Below, piece by piece: positions 33,189 to 42,038 of a stretch of 42,122 nucleotides of DNA. The notes beneath the pieces were generated by a model. It made no database searches and was not told the origin of the DNA. It saw only the letters and a program-made list of their open reading frames with translations. The position numbers were made by a program, and so were the translations under genes. Source of the stretch: an uncultured Oscillospiraceae bacterium (GTDB taxonomy: Bacteria > Bacillota > Clostridia > Oscillospirales > Oscillospiraceae); NCBI GenBank assembly GCA_934646005.1, contig CAKUED010000024.1, positions 1 to 42,122 of the forward strand, in the 5' to 3' direction. The first letter of the stretch is position 1. Each line of letters begins with the position of its first letter.

Positions 33189-33878
33189 TCAATTTCTGAT
33201 TTTTACGGGGGTAAAGTTTACATAATCCGCTGATACGAGGTGGAAATCAACGTCGTGGCTGCGCCCGAGGAAGGCAAGCCGCAGGCTTTCGGCGTGCAGA
33301 TGCCCGTAATAGCAGTCGCGCACGCCGTATTTTTGCAGCAGCTCCAGGATCGGCGCACACTCGTAGCCCTGATATTTGGGCGGGTAGTGCAGAAAACAGA
33401 GCTTTTCGCGCTCCCCTGCCGCGCGCAGCGATGTTTCGAGGCGCGAAAGCTCGCGCAGAAAGACCTTTTCATCGTGCGTGCCGTGCTTTTCCTCCTCATA
33501 AAACCAGCCGCGTGTGCCGCACAGCGCCACGTCGCCGTAGAGAAGGCAGTTATTGTGCAGGACCTCCATCTGCGAAAAGCCATGCTCTGCGCAGAAGCGG
33601 TAGAATTTTGCCGCCGTCGTCCACCAGTAGTCGTGATTGCCCTTGAGGATGATCTTGCGCCCCGGGATGGCGGAGATGAACGCGAAATCCGGCTGCGCCG
33701 CCTCCATGGACATTGCCCAGCTCAGATCGCCGAGCAGGACGGTGGTGTCCTCCTCCGTGATGCAGGAAAGCCCTGCCCGCAGCTTGTCAACATAGCCGTC
33801 CCAGCGCCCGCCGAACACGTCCATGGGCTTGTCCGCACCAAACGACAGGTGCAGATCACCGATCGCATACAGCGCCAT
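33189..33878 (-). CDS. Calcineurin-like metallophosphoesterase
   Basis: 229-residue protein with the full set of metallophosphoesterase motifs: GDLHLSF (residues 7-13), GDLSW (about 50), GNHDYWW (about 80), HYPP and GHLH (near 190). No signal peptide. This is a conserved, poorly characterised Bacillota family with two-metal sites; the phosphoester substrate is unknown. The start overlaps the thrC stop by 1 bp, so it is the last gene of the long operon from lepB. Family assignment is secure, function is not. Confidence 0.88.
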   Translation of the reverse strand: MALYAIGDLHLSFGADKPMDVFGGRWDGYVDKLRAGLSCITEEDTTVLLGDLSWAMSMEAAQPDFAFISAIPGRKIILKGNHDYWWTTAAKFYRFCAEHGFSQMEVLHNNCLLYGDVALCGTRGWFYEEEKHGTHDEKVFLRELSRLETSLRAAGEREKLCFLHYPPKYQGYECAPILELLQKYGVRDCYYGHLHAESLRLAFLGRSHDVDFHLVSADYVNFTPVKIRN

Positions 33879-35362
33879 CAGCCGAGCAGCTCCAGAACGG
33901 TCTGCGCCATATGCTCCTTGGTGGTGCAGGCGGTAAAGCGGACGCTCTTGCCCTCAAGCTGCGCCAGCGGCGCGGGCGCGGGGCGGCCGCTCACCTCGGC
34001 AAGCTGCCGGATGACCTGTACGCCCGGTCGGTGCGTGTGCACGCCCAGCGCGTCAAGAACGCTCGTGCAGAACTTAAAGGGGCTGGCGGTCGAAACAAGA
34101 ATAGCAGGGCGGTCGTCGCCGCTCTGTGCGCGCCACGCACGCAGCACGTTCCACGCGACGGCGGTGTGTGTATCGGGCAGATAGTCCCAGTCGGCAAACA
34201 CATCGCCGATGGTCTTTTCCGTGCCGGTGTCGCCGCAGAAGCCGCAGTCAAAATGCGCCTGAATTTGCGCGAGCACATCGGCGGATACCTCATAGCGCCC
34301 GGTCTCATTAAGCTGCCGCATATAGCCGCACACGATCTCGTCCGAGCCCGTGAGCAGATACAAAAGCCGCTCCAGATTTGACGAGATGAGAATGTCCATC
34401 GACGGCGAGGATGTGCAGTAGAACGGGCGGTTGCGGTCATACACGCCGGTGCGGATGAAGTCCGTGAGGACGTTGTTGGCGTTGGACGCGCAGATGAGCT
34501 TGCCGAACGGGACGCCCATCATCTTGGCGTAATACGCCGCGAGGATGTTGCCGAAGTTGCCGGTGGGCACGCAGACGTTCACGATCTGCCCCGAAGCTAA
34601 CTGCCCGGACGCGACCAGGTCGAAGTACGCCGAAACGTAATACGCGATCTGCGGCAGCACGCGCCCCCAGTTGATGGAGTTCGCGGACGAGAAGAAGCAG
34701 CCGCGCTCGTTCATCGCCTCGCGCACGGCGGGGTCGGAGAAAATTTTCTTTACGCCCGTCTGCGCGTCGTCAAAGTTGCCTTCCACGGCGCACACGCCGA
34801 CGTTACTGCCCTCCTGCGTGACCATCTGGAGCTTCTGCACGTCCGAAACGCCGTCCTTCGGGTAGAACACAAGAATTTTCGTGTGCGGCACATCGCGGAA
34901 GCCCTCCAGCGCCGCTTTGCCGGTGTCGCCGGATGTAGCGACGAGGATGCACGCCGTGCGCGTCTCGCCCGTTTTGCGCAGCGACGCCGTGAGCAGATAC
35001 GGCAGCATTTGCAGCGCCATGTCCTTAAAGGCGCACGTCGGACCGTGCCACAGCTCCAGAACGTGCGTGCGCTCGCCGACCTTCACCAGCGGCGCGACGG
35101 CGGGCGTGTCGAACTTGTTCGGTCCATACGCCTTTTCAGCGTAACCGCGCAGCTCGTCCGCCGTAAATTCGTCGAGATACATCGCCATCACTTCCGCTGC
35201 GCGTGCCGGATACGGCAGCCGCGCCAGCGCCTCGATCGCGTCGGGGGCGAGCTGCGGGATGGTCTCCGGCAGGAGCAGACCGCCGTCGCGGCTGAGCCCC
35301 TGTACGATCGCCTGCGCGCCGGTCAGGCGGAGGGAGGAATCTCTGGTACTCACATAATACAT
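33878..35362 (-). CDS. thrC: Threonine synthase
   Basis: 494-residue PLP enzyme converting O-phosphohomoserine to threonine. The PLP-lysine lies in CAFKDMALQ, and the family features LWHGPTCAFKDMA, VATSGDTGKAALEGF and VPTGNFGNILAAYYAK are clear. N-terminal YYVSTRDSSLRLTGAQAIVQGLSRDGGL is typical of the longer class. The start ATG 35362 lies inside the end of the dipeptidase gene (13-bp overlap), and the 3' end overlaps the metallophosphoesterase start by 1 bp. No hom or thrB is seen in the window. Confidence 0.97.
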   Translation of the reverse strand: MYYVSTRDSSLRLTGAQAIVQGLSRDGGLLLPETIPQLAPDAIEALARLPYPARAAEVMAMYLDEFTADELRGYAEKAYGPNKFDTPAVAPLVKVGERTHVLELWHGPTCAFKDMALQMLPYLLTASLRKTGETRTACILVATSGDTGKAALEGFRDVPHTKILVFYPKDGVSDVQKLQMVTQEGSNVGVCAVEGNFDDAQTGVKKIFSDPAVREAMNERGCFFSSANSINWGRVLPQIAYYVSAYFDLVASGQLASGQIVNVCVPTGNFGNILAAYYAKMMGVPFGKLICASNANNVLTDFIRTGVYDRNRPFYCTSSPSMDILISSNLERLLYLLTGSDEIVCGYMRQLNETGRYEVSADVLAQIQAHFDCGFCGDTGTEKTIGDVFADWDYLPDTHTAVAWNVLRAWRAQSGDDRPAILVSTASPFKFCTSVLDALGVHTHRPGVQVIRQLAEVSGRPAPAPLAQLEGKSVRFTACTTKEHMAQTVLELLG

Positions 35363-36285
35363 TGTTTCACGACCTTCATCAGGGATTGATAAGACAGGCT
35401 TGCCAGCGTCTCATCCGAGTAGCCGCGCGCCTGCAAATATGTCAGCAGCTTTGTGTAATCGTCCAGACCCGAAAAGCCGTCCGGCAGCGTCTCGCAGCCG
35501 TCCAGATCGCCGCCGAGGCAGACGTGCCCGTCGCCGCCCAGCTCCATCATATGGTCCAGGTGGCGGTACGCGTCGTCCAGCGTCGCGTGGTCTGTGCCGG
35601 TGAGGAAGCCTGTGTACAGATTCAGCCCGACCGCGCCGCCGCGCTGGAAGATCGCGCAAAGCTGCTCGTCGGTCAGGCTGCGCGGGTGCGCGCACACCGC
35701 GCGGCAGCAGGAATGGCTGGCGAGGAACGGCGCGTCACTGCGCTCGCAGAGCTGCCAGAAGCCGCGGTCGGACAGATGGCTCACGTCCAGCAGAATGCCG
35801 AGCCGGCGCGCTTCGTCGCAGAACGCGAAGCCCTGATCGGTAAAGCCCTCGCCGGTCATGCAGCTTCCCGCCAGCGCGTTTTTAAGACTCCAAACGGGGT
35901 TTACCATGCGCACGCCCTGTTCATAAACTGCCGCGAGCCGGTCCGGGTCGCAGTCCAGCGCCTCCGCGCCCTCGATGGACAAAACCGCGCCGCACACGCC
36001 GTCCCGCAGCGCCGCCTCGGCGTCCGCGCCAGTGCGGCACAGGCGGATGGTGTCCTCATTCTCCCGAAGCTGCGCCAAAAAGTTTTCATACGCCGCCGCG
36101 TAGCGCTGCGGGCACGTCAGCCCGTCATTCATCCACGGCGTACAGAAGGAGAAAAACTGTACCCATCCGTCCAGCCTTTTCGCGCGGCGCAGGCTCACCT
36201 GCCCGGAATTGTCCCGCAGGCGCTCCCCTTTTCGCCACAGCTCCACCGGCGTGTCGCAGTGGGCGTCAAATACAATGGTTTTCAC
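35350..36285 (-). CDS. Membrane dipeptidase (M19 family), probably cytosolic
   Basis: 311-residue zinc dipeptidase of family M19 (renal dipeptidase fold). Metal ligands are visible: H9 and D11 in FDAHCDTP, the bridging glutamate in SIEGAEAL, H in DVSHLSDRGF and H in LASHSC, plus GGDLDG near the end. No signal peptide is seen, so a cytosolic location is likely. The start is GTG at 36285, with GGAGG 10 bp upstream and a GTGA overlap with the yraN-like stop. It overlaps thrC by 13 bp. Dipeptide versus other amide substrate is unknown. Confidence 0.93.
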   Translation of the reverse strand: MKTIVFDAHCDTPVELWRKGERLRDNSGQVSLRRAKRLDGWVQFFSFCTPWMNDGLTCPQRYAAAYENFLAQLRENEDTIRLCRTGADAEAALRDGVCGAVLSIEGAEALDCDPDRLAAVYEQGVRMVNPVWSLKNALAGSCMTGEGFTDQGFAFCDEARRLGILLDVSHLSDRGFWQLCERSDAPFLASHSCCRAVCAHPRSLTDEQLCAIFQRGGAVGLNLYTGFLTGTDHATLDDAYRHLDHMMELGGDGHVCLGGDLDGCETLPDGFSGLDDYTKLLTYLQARGYSDETLASLSYQSLMKVVKQCIM

Positions 36286-36647
36286 GAAAATGCGTCCTCC
36301 AGATGCCGGATCTCCGGCTTTATGGTCTCCTCGCCCTCCGGGGCGTAAATTTCGATCACGTCAAAGCGCGGCTGAAGCGCTGTTTCGTGGCTTTGCAGCC
36401 ACAGTGCCGCCGTGGTGCGCAGGCGCTCCTGCTTGCGCGTATCCACAAATTCTGCCGCACTGCCGTAGCGCCCGGATTTTCGCAGCTTGACCTCGACAAA
36501 CACGACATAGCGCCGGTTCTGCGCGATCACATCGATCTCGCCGAAACGGCAGCGGTAGTTGCAGGCGACGACCGCGTAGCGCTTTTTACGCAGGTACTCG
36601 GCGGCGAGCGCCTCGCCCCAAGCGCCGCGCAGGCTTTTATTCTCCAT
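36282..36647 (-). CDS. YraN family (UPF0102) nuclease-fold protein
   Basis: 121-residue protein of the YraN/UPF0102 family with an endonuclease-like fold: [38 protein letters not shown] contains the conserved GE and GEID-type acidic residues, followed by [21 protein letters not shown] with the E-x-K motif. Function in the cell is not established. The ATG at 36647 is within the last codons of rnhB (11-bp overlap) and gives the family N-terminus. It overlaps the dipeptidase start by 4 bp. The rnhB-yraN pairing is conserved in many Bacillota. Confidence 0.9.
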   Translation of the reverse strand: MENKSLRGAWGEALAAEYLRKKRYAVVACNYRCRFGEIDVIAQNRRYVVFVEVKLRKSGRYGSAAEFVDTRKQERLRTTAALWLQSHETALQPRFDVIEIYAPEGEETIKPEIRHLEDAFS

Positions 36648-37254
36648 AGAACTTGCGCAGAAACGTCTGCCGATGGATGGGGCACGCGCCAAATTCGCGC
36701 AGCGCGGCATAGTGCCGCTGCGTGCCGTAGCCCTTGTGCACGGCAAAGCCGTACTGCGGGTACTGCGCGTCGTATTCCTCCATCAGCCGGTCACGCGTGA
36801 CCTTGGCGAGGATGGACGCCGCCGCGATGGACGCCGACAGCGCGTCGCCGTGCACGACCGTGCGCTCGCGGCACGAAAGCCCCGGCGCGCGGTTGCCGTC
36901 GATCAGAGCGATGTCAGGCGTGACGGTCAGCTTTTCAAACGCGCGGCGCATGGCGAGAAACGTCGCCTGCAAAATATTGACCTCGTCGATCTCCTGTTCA
37001 TCGGCAAAGGCGATGCCGTAGCTGACCGCCTGCTCGGTGATGACGTCATACAGCGCGCGGCGCTTTTTGTCGGTGAGCTTTTTCGAGTCGTTCAGACCTT
37101 CAATTTGAATATCCGGCGGCAGAATGACCGCCGCGGCGCACACAGGTCCTGCCAGAGGACCGCGCCCGGCTTCATCCACGCCGCAGATGCAGGCAAAGCC
37201 CTCCCGCGCCGCCTCGTGCTCATACAGCCAAAGATCAGGTGCTTCTGTTTTCAT
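36637..37254 (-). CDS. rnhB: Ribonuclease HII
   Basis: 205-residue RNase HII, which cleaves RNA in RNA-DNA hybrids and single misincorporated ribonucleotides. The active-site [11 protein letters not shown] motif is at D27-E28, with other acidic residues in LIDGN and in the [13 protein letters not shown] block. Length is usual (about 200). The start overlaps the rbgA stop by 4 bp (ATGA), and the end overlaps the yraN-like gene by 11 bp. The rbgA-rnhB order is conserved in Bacillota. Confidence 0.97.
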   Translation of the reverse strand: MKTEAPDLWLYEHEAAREGFACICGVDEAGRGPLAGPVCAAAVILPPDIQIEGLNDSKKLTDKKRRALYDVITEQAVSYGIAFADEQEIDEVNILQATFLAMRRAFEKLTVTPDIALIDGNRAPGLSCRERTVVHGDALSASIAAASILAKVTRDRLMEEYDAQYPQYGFAVHKGYGTQRHYAALREFGACPIHRQTFLRKFYGE

Positions 37255-38129
37255 GTCTCCATCTCCTGCGGGTCTTCCAGCGTGAATGTGCCGAGCTTGC
37301 AGCTTCGGTATTCTTCCAAAAGCACCTTTGCCATGCGCTCGGTGTTGATCTCGCCGCCGCTCATCAAAAAACCACGGCGCTTGCCCGCCGCTTGCAGCAG
37401 CTCATAGCCGTCCGGCTCTTCGGGAATTTCAATGCCGTAGCGCGCGCGCAGCGCGTCGGGATAGCGCACGGCGAGCATCTGCATCAGGCTGCACGCCAGA
37501 CTCTCCACGTCCATCACGTCGTCTTTGACCGCGCCCGTAAAGGCAAGGTGCAGCCCGACCTGCGGGTCGTCAAATTTCGGCCAGAGGATGCCGGGCGTGT
37601 CGAGCAGCAGCAGCGACGTGTCCACATTCACCCATTGCTTGCCGCGCGTGACGCCGGGGCGGTTTTCGGCTTTTGCGCCCTTACGCCCGGCGATCTGATT
37701 GATAAAGGTCGATTTTCCGACATTCGGAATGCCGACCACCATAATTTTAAGAGGTCTGCCCACCTGCCCTTTTTCGGCATAGCGCGCGAGCTTTTCGGAA
37801 AGCAGCGCACGCACAGCGGGCGCAAACGATGAAATACCGCGCCGCGTCTTACAGTCGGTCTGGATGACCGCCATGCCGCGGTTCTTAAAGTAGTCCGCCC
37901 AGCGGCGGGTCATGGCGGGGTCTGCCATGTCGATGCGGTTGAGCACGACCATGCGCGGCTTTTTGCCGCAGAGCGTGTCAATATCGGGGTTACGGCTGGA
38001 AATGGGGATGCGCGCGTCCAGAATTTCGCACACGGCGTCCACCAGACGAATATCTTCCTCCATCTGCCGCCGCGTTTTGGTCATGTGACCGGGATACCAT
38101 TGGATATTCAGGCTGTTTTCCTGCATCAT
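37251..38129 (-). CDS. rbgA: Ribosome biogenesis GTPase RbgA (YlqF)
   Basis: 292-residue circularly permuted GTPase required for 50S ribosome maturation. The motifs appear in the order G4-G5-G1-G2-G3: NRID (G4, usually NKxD), then GIPNVGKST (G1), and [10 protein letters not shown] (G3). The N-terminal [19 protein letters not shown] is the family hallmark. The start ATG 38129 is followed by a second ATG; it overlaps the lepB stop by 4 bp. The Arg in G4 is a small departure from the consensus. Length is typical (about 280-290). Confidence 0.96.
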   Translation of the reverse strand: MMQENSLNIQWYPGHMTKTRRQMEEDIRLVDAVCEILDARIPISSRNPDIDTLCGKKPRMVVLNRIDMADPAMTRRWADYFKNRGMAVIQTDCKTRRGISSFAPAVRALLSEKLARYAEKGQVGRPLKIMVVGIPNVGKSTFINQIAGRKGAKAENRPGVTRGKQWVNVDTSLLLLDTPGILWPKFDDPQVGLHLAFTGAVKDDVMDVESLACSLMQMLAVRYPDALRARYGIEIPEEPDGYELLQAAGKRRGFLMSGGEINTERMAKVLLEEYRSCKLGTFTLEDPQEMET

Positions 38130-38767
38130 TCTGCCGCTCCGATCCTGGAAAATTGACGCCCGCCGGTGACTGTCCCGTACTGGTCGGTCTGCTTGCCCGG
38201 GAAGAGGATGAGCAGCACCTTGCCGAGCACGCAGCTCTCGTCCACACAGCCGACGGGCGCAAAGCGGCTGTCGGCAGAGTGATTGCGGTTGTCGCCCATC
38301 ACAAAGATCGAGCCCTCCGGCACGGTGACGGGATAGTCCAGCGACATCCCGTAGGCGGCGTAGCTCTCATACGTCGGCTCGAACGTATACGGCTCGTCAA
38401 GCCGCGCGCCGTCCACATACACCTCGCCGCTGTCAAAGTCAATATCGACTGTCTGACCGCCGGTCGCGATGACGCGTTTTACGATCGGACCTTCATTTTC
38501 GAAATACGGCACGTTCATCACAACAATGTCGCCCGCCTGCACGTCGCGGTACAGCACGTTGCTTTCCAGCACCAGAAAGTCCCGATCGACGAACGTGGGA
38601 TACATCGAGCTGCCGTCCACGCCAACAAGGCGGAAAAAGAATACGAACAGGATGGTGATGACCGAAAGCATATACACCAGATCCTGCAGCATCGAAAACG
38701 TCTCATAGCCCTTGGACGCTTTGGCTTCGGGCTGCTGTGCGGCGGGCTTATTATCGTCTTGAAGCAT
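38126..38767 (-). CDS. lepB: Signal peptidase I
   Basis: 213-residue type I signal peptidase, which removes signal peptides on the outer face of the membrane. A single N-terminal transmembrane segment (about 30-48) precedes the catalytic serine S54 in VDGSSMYPT; the catalytic lysine lies in PIVKRVIATGG, and box E reads FVMGDNRNHSADSR. The N-terminal tail is rich in Gln, Ala and Lys. The ATG at 38767 is chosen because GGGGAG lies 6 bp upstream; the frame stays open further upstream but that extends into rplS. It heads the lepB-rbgA-rnhB-... operon and overlaps rbgA by 4 bp. Confidence 0.95.
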   Translation of the reverse strand: MLQDDNKPAAQQPEAKASKGYETFSMLQDLVYMLSVITILFVFFFRLVGVDGSSMYPTFVDRDFLVLESNVLYRDVQAGDIVVMNVPYFENEGPIVKRVIATGGQTVDIDFDSGEVYVDGARLDEPYTFEPTYESYAAYGMSLDYPVTVPEGSIFVMGDNRNHSADSRFAPVGCVDESCVLGKVLLILFPGKQTDQYGTVTGGRQFSRIGAAE

Positions 38768-38833
38768 AGTACGCTCCCCTGTCTGTTCCAAACTCAGGCG
38801 GCAGCAAGGCGCATACCACCCCATACTGACCAC

Positions 38834-38862
38834 ATTATACACAATTTCCCGCCATAAGAAAA
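38834..38862 (-). promoter_or_regulatory. Promoter candidate of the lepB operon
   Basis: On the minus strand a perfect -10 TATAAT (38834-38839) with a weak -35 TTTTCT (38857-38862), 17-bp spacer. It lies about 67 bp before the lepB ATG. Confidence 0.5.
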
Positions 38863-38898
38863 GGGGGCGGTGAAAATTTTGCTCATATACGCAGAAAA

Positions 38899-38920
38899 AG
38901 CGGAGTCTTTCGACTCCGCT
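38899..38920 (-). terminator. Terminator of rplS
   Basis: AGCGGAGTC-TTTC-GACTCCGCT, a 9-bp stem with a GAAA tetraloop in the minus-strand RNA, followed by a T-run (TTTTTC, partly in the stem base), 19 bp after the rplS stop codon. Confidence 0.9.
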
Positions 38921-38939
38921 CTTACTGCACAGATTTGGT

Positions 38940-39281
38940 TCAGACTTTTTCCTTGACCTTGGCAGCCTTGCCGAGACGATCACGCAGGTAGTAGAGCTTC
39001 GCTCTGCGGACCTTGCCGTGACGGACAGTCTCCACGTCCACAACGTTGGGCGCGTGCACGGGGAACACCTTCTCGCAGCCGACACCGTAGGAAATACGGC
39101 GCACGGTGATGCTCTCTTCGATGCCGCCATGCTTCTTGGCAATGATCGTACCCTCGAATGCCTGCACTCTCTCGCGCGAGCCTTCTTTAATCTTGACATG
39201 AACACGAACCGTATCGCCGACGTTCATTTCGGGCAGTTCCTTCTTCATGTACTGGCTGGTCAGAGCCTTCATCAGATCCAT
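38940..39281 (-). CDS. rplS: 50S ribosomal protein L19
   Basis: 113-residue L19, located at the 30S-50S interface. Family blocks [60 protein letters not shown] and [14 protein letters not shown] are complete. The ATG at 39281 is used because AAGGAGG lies 8 bp upstream and the protein then has the usual length. It has its own promoter and terminator. A leader of about 96 nt precedes it. Confidence 0.98.
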   Translation of the reverse strand: MDLMKALTSQYMKKELPEMNVGDTVRVHVKIKEGSRERVQAFEGTIIAKKHGGIEESITVRRISYGVGCEKVFPVHAPNVVDVETVRHGKVRRAKLYYLRDRLGKAAKVKEKV

Positions 39282-39377
39282 AACTTTGTCCTCCTTCAAA
39301 TTAAGACGTTCATGCCGCAGGAAATGCCGCTGTACACTCGTACCGGCTGCGACAGAGGACCACCTTTTCAACAGACT
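39282..39377 (-). promoter_or_regulatory. 5' leader of rplS (possible L19 autoregulatory leader)
   Basis: The predicted 96-nt leader contains GC-rich segments that can pair (for example GCGGC with GCCGC near 39318-39335). L19 leaders are known to be regulatory in some Bacillota. I cannot match this one to the known structure with confidence. Confidence 0.25.
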
Positions 39378-39383
39378 ATGGGA

Positions 39384-39412
39384 TTTTATCATATTCTGCC
39401 CATAAAATCAAG
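39384..39412 (-). promoter_or_regulatory. Promoter of rplS
   Basis: On the minus strand, -35 TTGATT (39407-39412), a 17-bp spacer and -10 TAAAAT (39384-39389). It starts 12 bp after the glycerate kinase stop codon, and no terminator separates the two, so read-through into rplS is possible. Confidence 0.7.
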
Positions 39413-39424
39413 AGGTATTTTGAA

Positions 39425-40663
39425 TTATTTTGCAGCATCCGCACAGAGCGCGACGGCAACGTCGTTGACGTTCGTGCCGGTCGGTCCTGTGATGAGCAGA
39501 GCGTCCGCGAGCGCAAGCGCATGGTAGGCATTGTTCTCTTCCAGAGCGCGGCGGATGGGATAGCCAGCAGCGTCCAGCCGTGCGGCGGTCTCGCCGTCGC
39601 AGATGCCGCCGGCGGCGTCGGTCGGGCCGTCCGTGCCGTCGCTCCCGACGCTGAAAATGACGATGTCCCGCGCACCGCGGATGCCCTCCGCCGCCGCGAG
39701 CGCCAGCTCCTGATTGCGTCCGCCCTTGCCCTGCCCCGTCACATGGACAACGGTCTCGCCGCCCGCGATGAGCGCGCAGGGACGCTTCGTCTGCGCGAGC
39801 GCACGCTTTGCCAGCGCCGCGCCCGCCTCGCGCGCCTCACAGTCTAAGCTGTCGGTCAAGATCTCCGGCACATAACCAAGCTGCACGCAGCGCTCTGCCG
39901 CCGCCGCGCATAAAAGGCGCACGCTGCCGATGATCTGCGTTTGCACATTGTCCGCGCGCTTGGGCGTTTCCTCCGCGAGGCAGCGGCGCGCCGCGTCCGA
40001 CAGGCGCAGATGGTATTTTTCCGCGATCGCCTGCGCCTCGGCGCAGGTGCTCGAATCGGGGTACGCCGGGCCGGAGGCGATCATATCCAGTCGGTCGCCG
40101 ACCACGTCGGACAGCACGATGCTCAGCACCCGCGCGGGCGCGCAGAGCTCAGCAAACCGCCCGCCCTTGACACACGACAGCCGCTTGCGGATGGTGTTGA
40201 CCTCCACAATATCCGCACCGCAGGCAAGAAGCTGCTGTGTGATGTCCTGAAGCTCCTCCGGCGGAATTTTCGGCAGCTCAAACAGCGCGCTGCCGCCGCC
40301 GGAGAGCAGGAACAGCACCGTATCGTCCGCTTTCAGGTCGGATACCAGCTCCAGCGCGCGCCGCGTGGCGGCAAAGCCGTTTTCATCCGGGATGGGATGC
40401 GCCGCCTCCATGCAGCAAACGCCCGGAATTTTACCGCGCACATGGTCGTATTTTGTGATGACCAGCCCCGTTGTGACCGCGCCCGGCAGCGTCTGCACGG
40501 CGGTGTTTGCCATCTGCCACGCCGCCTTGCCGACGGCGATCAGAATGACCCGTCCGGGGAACGTGCGCCCCGTAAGCGCGGCGCGGACGGCGCTGTCCGG
40601 CTGGACGGCGCGGATGGCGTACTCTAAAATGTCGCGCGCATCGGCGCGCAGGTCTCTTTGCAT
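39425..40663 (-). CDS. Glycerate 2-kinase (MOFRL/DUF4147 family)
   Basis: 412-residue type II glycerate kinase, which phosphorylates D-glycerate to 2-phosphoglycerate. The N-terminal DUF4147 domain carries [12 protein letters not shown], the [10 protein letters not shown] motif and [13 protein letters not shown]. The C-terminal MOFRL domain has [14 protein letters not shown] and [17 protein letters not shown]. The ATG at 40663 follows GAGG at 8-bp spacing; the frame is open upstream but has no ribosome binding site there. It is a single-gene unit, divergent from the APH-fold kinase gene. A 2-kinase product is inferred from the family. Confidence 0.93.
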   Translation of the reverse strand: MQRDLRADARDILEYAIRAVQPDSAVRAALTGRTFPGRVILIAVGKAAWQMANTAVQTLPGAVTTGLVITKYDHVRGKIPGVCCMEAAHPIPDENGFAATRRALELVSDLKADDTVLFLLSGGGSALFELPKIPPEELQDITQQLLACGADIVEVNTIRKRLSCVKGGRFAELCAPARVLSIVLSDVVGDRLDMIASGPAYPDSSTCAEAQAIAEKYHLRLSDAARRCLAEETPKRADNVQTQIIGSVRLLCAAAAERCVQLGYVPEILTDSLDCEAREAGAALAKRALAQTKRPCALIAGGETVVHVTGQGKGGRNQELALAAAEGIRGARDIVIFSVGSDGTDGPTDAAGGICDGETAARLDAAGYPIRRALEENNAYHALALADALLITGPTGTNVNDVAVALCADAAK

Positions 40664-40697
40664 ACTCTTTCCCTCGCAAATTCTCAATTTTCCTATT

Positions 40698-40725
40698 ATT
40701 GTACTTACCGCGTTGCGGCTTGCAA
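40698..40725 (-). promoter_or_regulatory. Promoter candidate of the glycerate kinase gene
   Basis: On the minus strand, -35 TTGCAA (40720-40725), a 16-bp spacer and -10 TACAAT (40698-40703), 35 bp before the ATG. Confidence 0.55.
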
Positions 40726-40800
40726 ACTGGCATAATCGCCAAAAATGCACGTCTAACTTTGTAGCGGTCACCAAGACGGACGGGTACGCGCGTAAGGTGA

Positions 40801-40829
40801 TTGACGGCGCACGGCGGGGCGTATATACT
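40801..40829 (+). promoter_or_regulatory. Promoter of the APH-fold kinase gene
   Basis: -35 TTGACG (40801-40806), a 17-bp spacer, -10 TATACT (40824-40829). The GGAGG ribosome binding site at 40855 and ATG at 40867 follow. Confidence 0.75.
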
Positions 40830-40866
40830 TAAAATATAAATATCGCGCCTGATTGGAGGGTCCTAT

Positions 40867-41946
40867 ATGAAAACCGAACTGATGGACGTTTTGCGGCAGT
40901 TTGCGCTGGACGCAGAGCCGATCTCCTGCTCGCCCTACGGCTGCGGGCACATCAACGTCACCTACCTCGCCCAAACGGCGAGCGGGCGGCGCTACATCCT
41001 GCAAAAGATCAATGACTGCACGTTTCGCGACGTTCCGGCACTGATGCACAACATCGTGCTCGTCACCGAGCACCTGCAAAAGAAGGTCCAGCCGCCGATG
41101 CAGGCGCTCCAGCTCGTGCGCACGCTGAATGGCGGCGCGTATCTGGAGCACAGCGGCTTCTGGCGCGTGTATGATTATGTAGAAAACTCGCTGTGCCTCC
41201 AGCAGCCGGAGTCGGATCTGGATTTTTATGAGGCGGCAAGCGGCTTTGGCGCGTTCCGCCAGATGCTCACCGACTTCCCGGCGGAGCAGCTCCACGAGAC
41301 CATCCCGAATTTCCACAACACCCCGCTGCGCCTCGCGGCGCTGCGCGAAAAGGCTGCGGAAGACCCGATGCACCGCGCGGGAGCGGTCACGGCGGAGATC
41401 GGCTTCGCCCTGTCGCGCGCGGACGAGATGGGCAAAATTCAGGCGCTTCTGGACGCGGGTGCGCTGCCGCTGTGCGTTACGCACAACGACACAAAGCTCA
41501 ATAACGTCCTTTTTGACGCCACCACGCGGCACGCGCTGTGCGTGATCGACCTCGATACGGTCATGCCCGGGACGAGCCTGTTTGACTTTGGCGATGCCAT
41601 CCGCTTCGGCGCAGCGACGGCTGCCGAGGACGTGACCGACCTGTCGCGGATGCACCTGAGTCTGGACCGCTTCCGCGCGTTCACGAAAGGCTACCTCACC
41701 GCCTGCCCCGGCATGAGCGCGCAGGAGCTGGAGCTGCTGCCGCTGGCGTCCAAGATCATGACGATCGAATGCGGCGCGCGCTTCCTGACCGACCATCTCG
41801 ACGGCGACCATTACTTCTCCATCCACCGCAGCGGGCACAATCTCGACCGCTGCCGCACGCAGTTCAAGCTCGCCGCCGACATGGAGCAGCACTGGGACGA
41901 AATGCACGCCATCGTGCAGGAGGAAGCGGCAAAGCTCCGATACTAA
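40867..41946 (+). CDS. APH-fold phosphotransferase (N-acetylhexosamine 1-kinase-like)
   Basis: 359-residue kinase of the aminoglycoside phosphotransferase fold. The catalytic loop HNDTKLNNVLFD and metal-binding segment VIDLDTVMPGTSLFDFGDAIRFGA match the branch that includes the N-acetylhexosamine 1-kinase NahK, more than drug-resistance enzymes. The N-terminal lobe has a glycine-rich GCGHINVTYL and the lysine of YILQKIND. No signal peptide. It is a single-gene unit with its own promoter and terminator, divergent from glycerate kinase. If NahK-like, it would make sugar 1-phosphates from free sugars such as GlcNAc or GalNAc; the substrate is unproven. Confidence 0.8.
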   Translation: MKTELMDVLRQFALDAEPISCSPYGCGHINVTYLAQTASGRRYILQKINDCTFRDVPALMHNIVLVTEHLQKKVQPPMQALQLVRTLNGGAYLEHSGFWRVYDYVENSLCLQQPESDLDFYEAASGFGAFRQMLTDFPAEQLHETIPNFHNTPLRLAALREKAAEDPMHRAGAVTAEIGFALSRADEMGKIQALLDAGALPLCVTHNDTKLNNVLFDATTRHALCVIDLDTVMPGTSLFDFGDAIRFGAATAAEDVTDLSRMHLSLDRFRAFTKGYLTACPGMSAQELELLPLASKIMTIECGARFLTDHLDGDHYFSIHRSGHNLDRCRTQFKLAADMEQHWDEMHAIVQEEAAKLRY

Positions 41947-41962
41947 AAAAACGCATAAATGC

Positions 41963-42001
41963 GCGGATCGCCGGCAGTTTTCAAAACTGCCGGCGATCCG
42001 C
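41963..42001. terminator. Strong bidirectional hairpin terminator
   Basis: Near-continuous 19-bp inverted repeat (41963-41981 and 41983-42001) around one central base, so the top few pairs must open to form the loop. It lies between the converging stop codons of the APH-fold kinase (41946) and the partial ABC ATPase (42039). A run of seven A's at 41945-41951 would give a T-run after a small extra hairpin for minus-strand transcripts. Confidence 0.85.
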
Positions 42002-42038
42002 TTATGGGAATATGGGAAGGAAAAAGAGAGGGGCAAAG

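Noticed and set aside
38768..39205. Longer N-terminus for signal peptidase I reaching back to 39205
   Set aside because: The extension crosses the lepB promoter, the rplS terminator and rplS itself, and a good ribosome binding site precedes the ATG at 38767.
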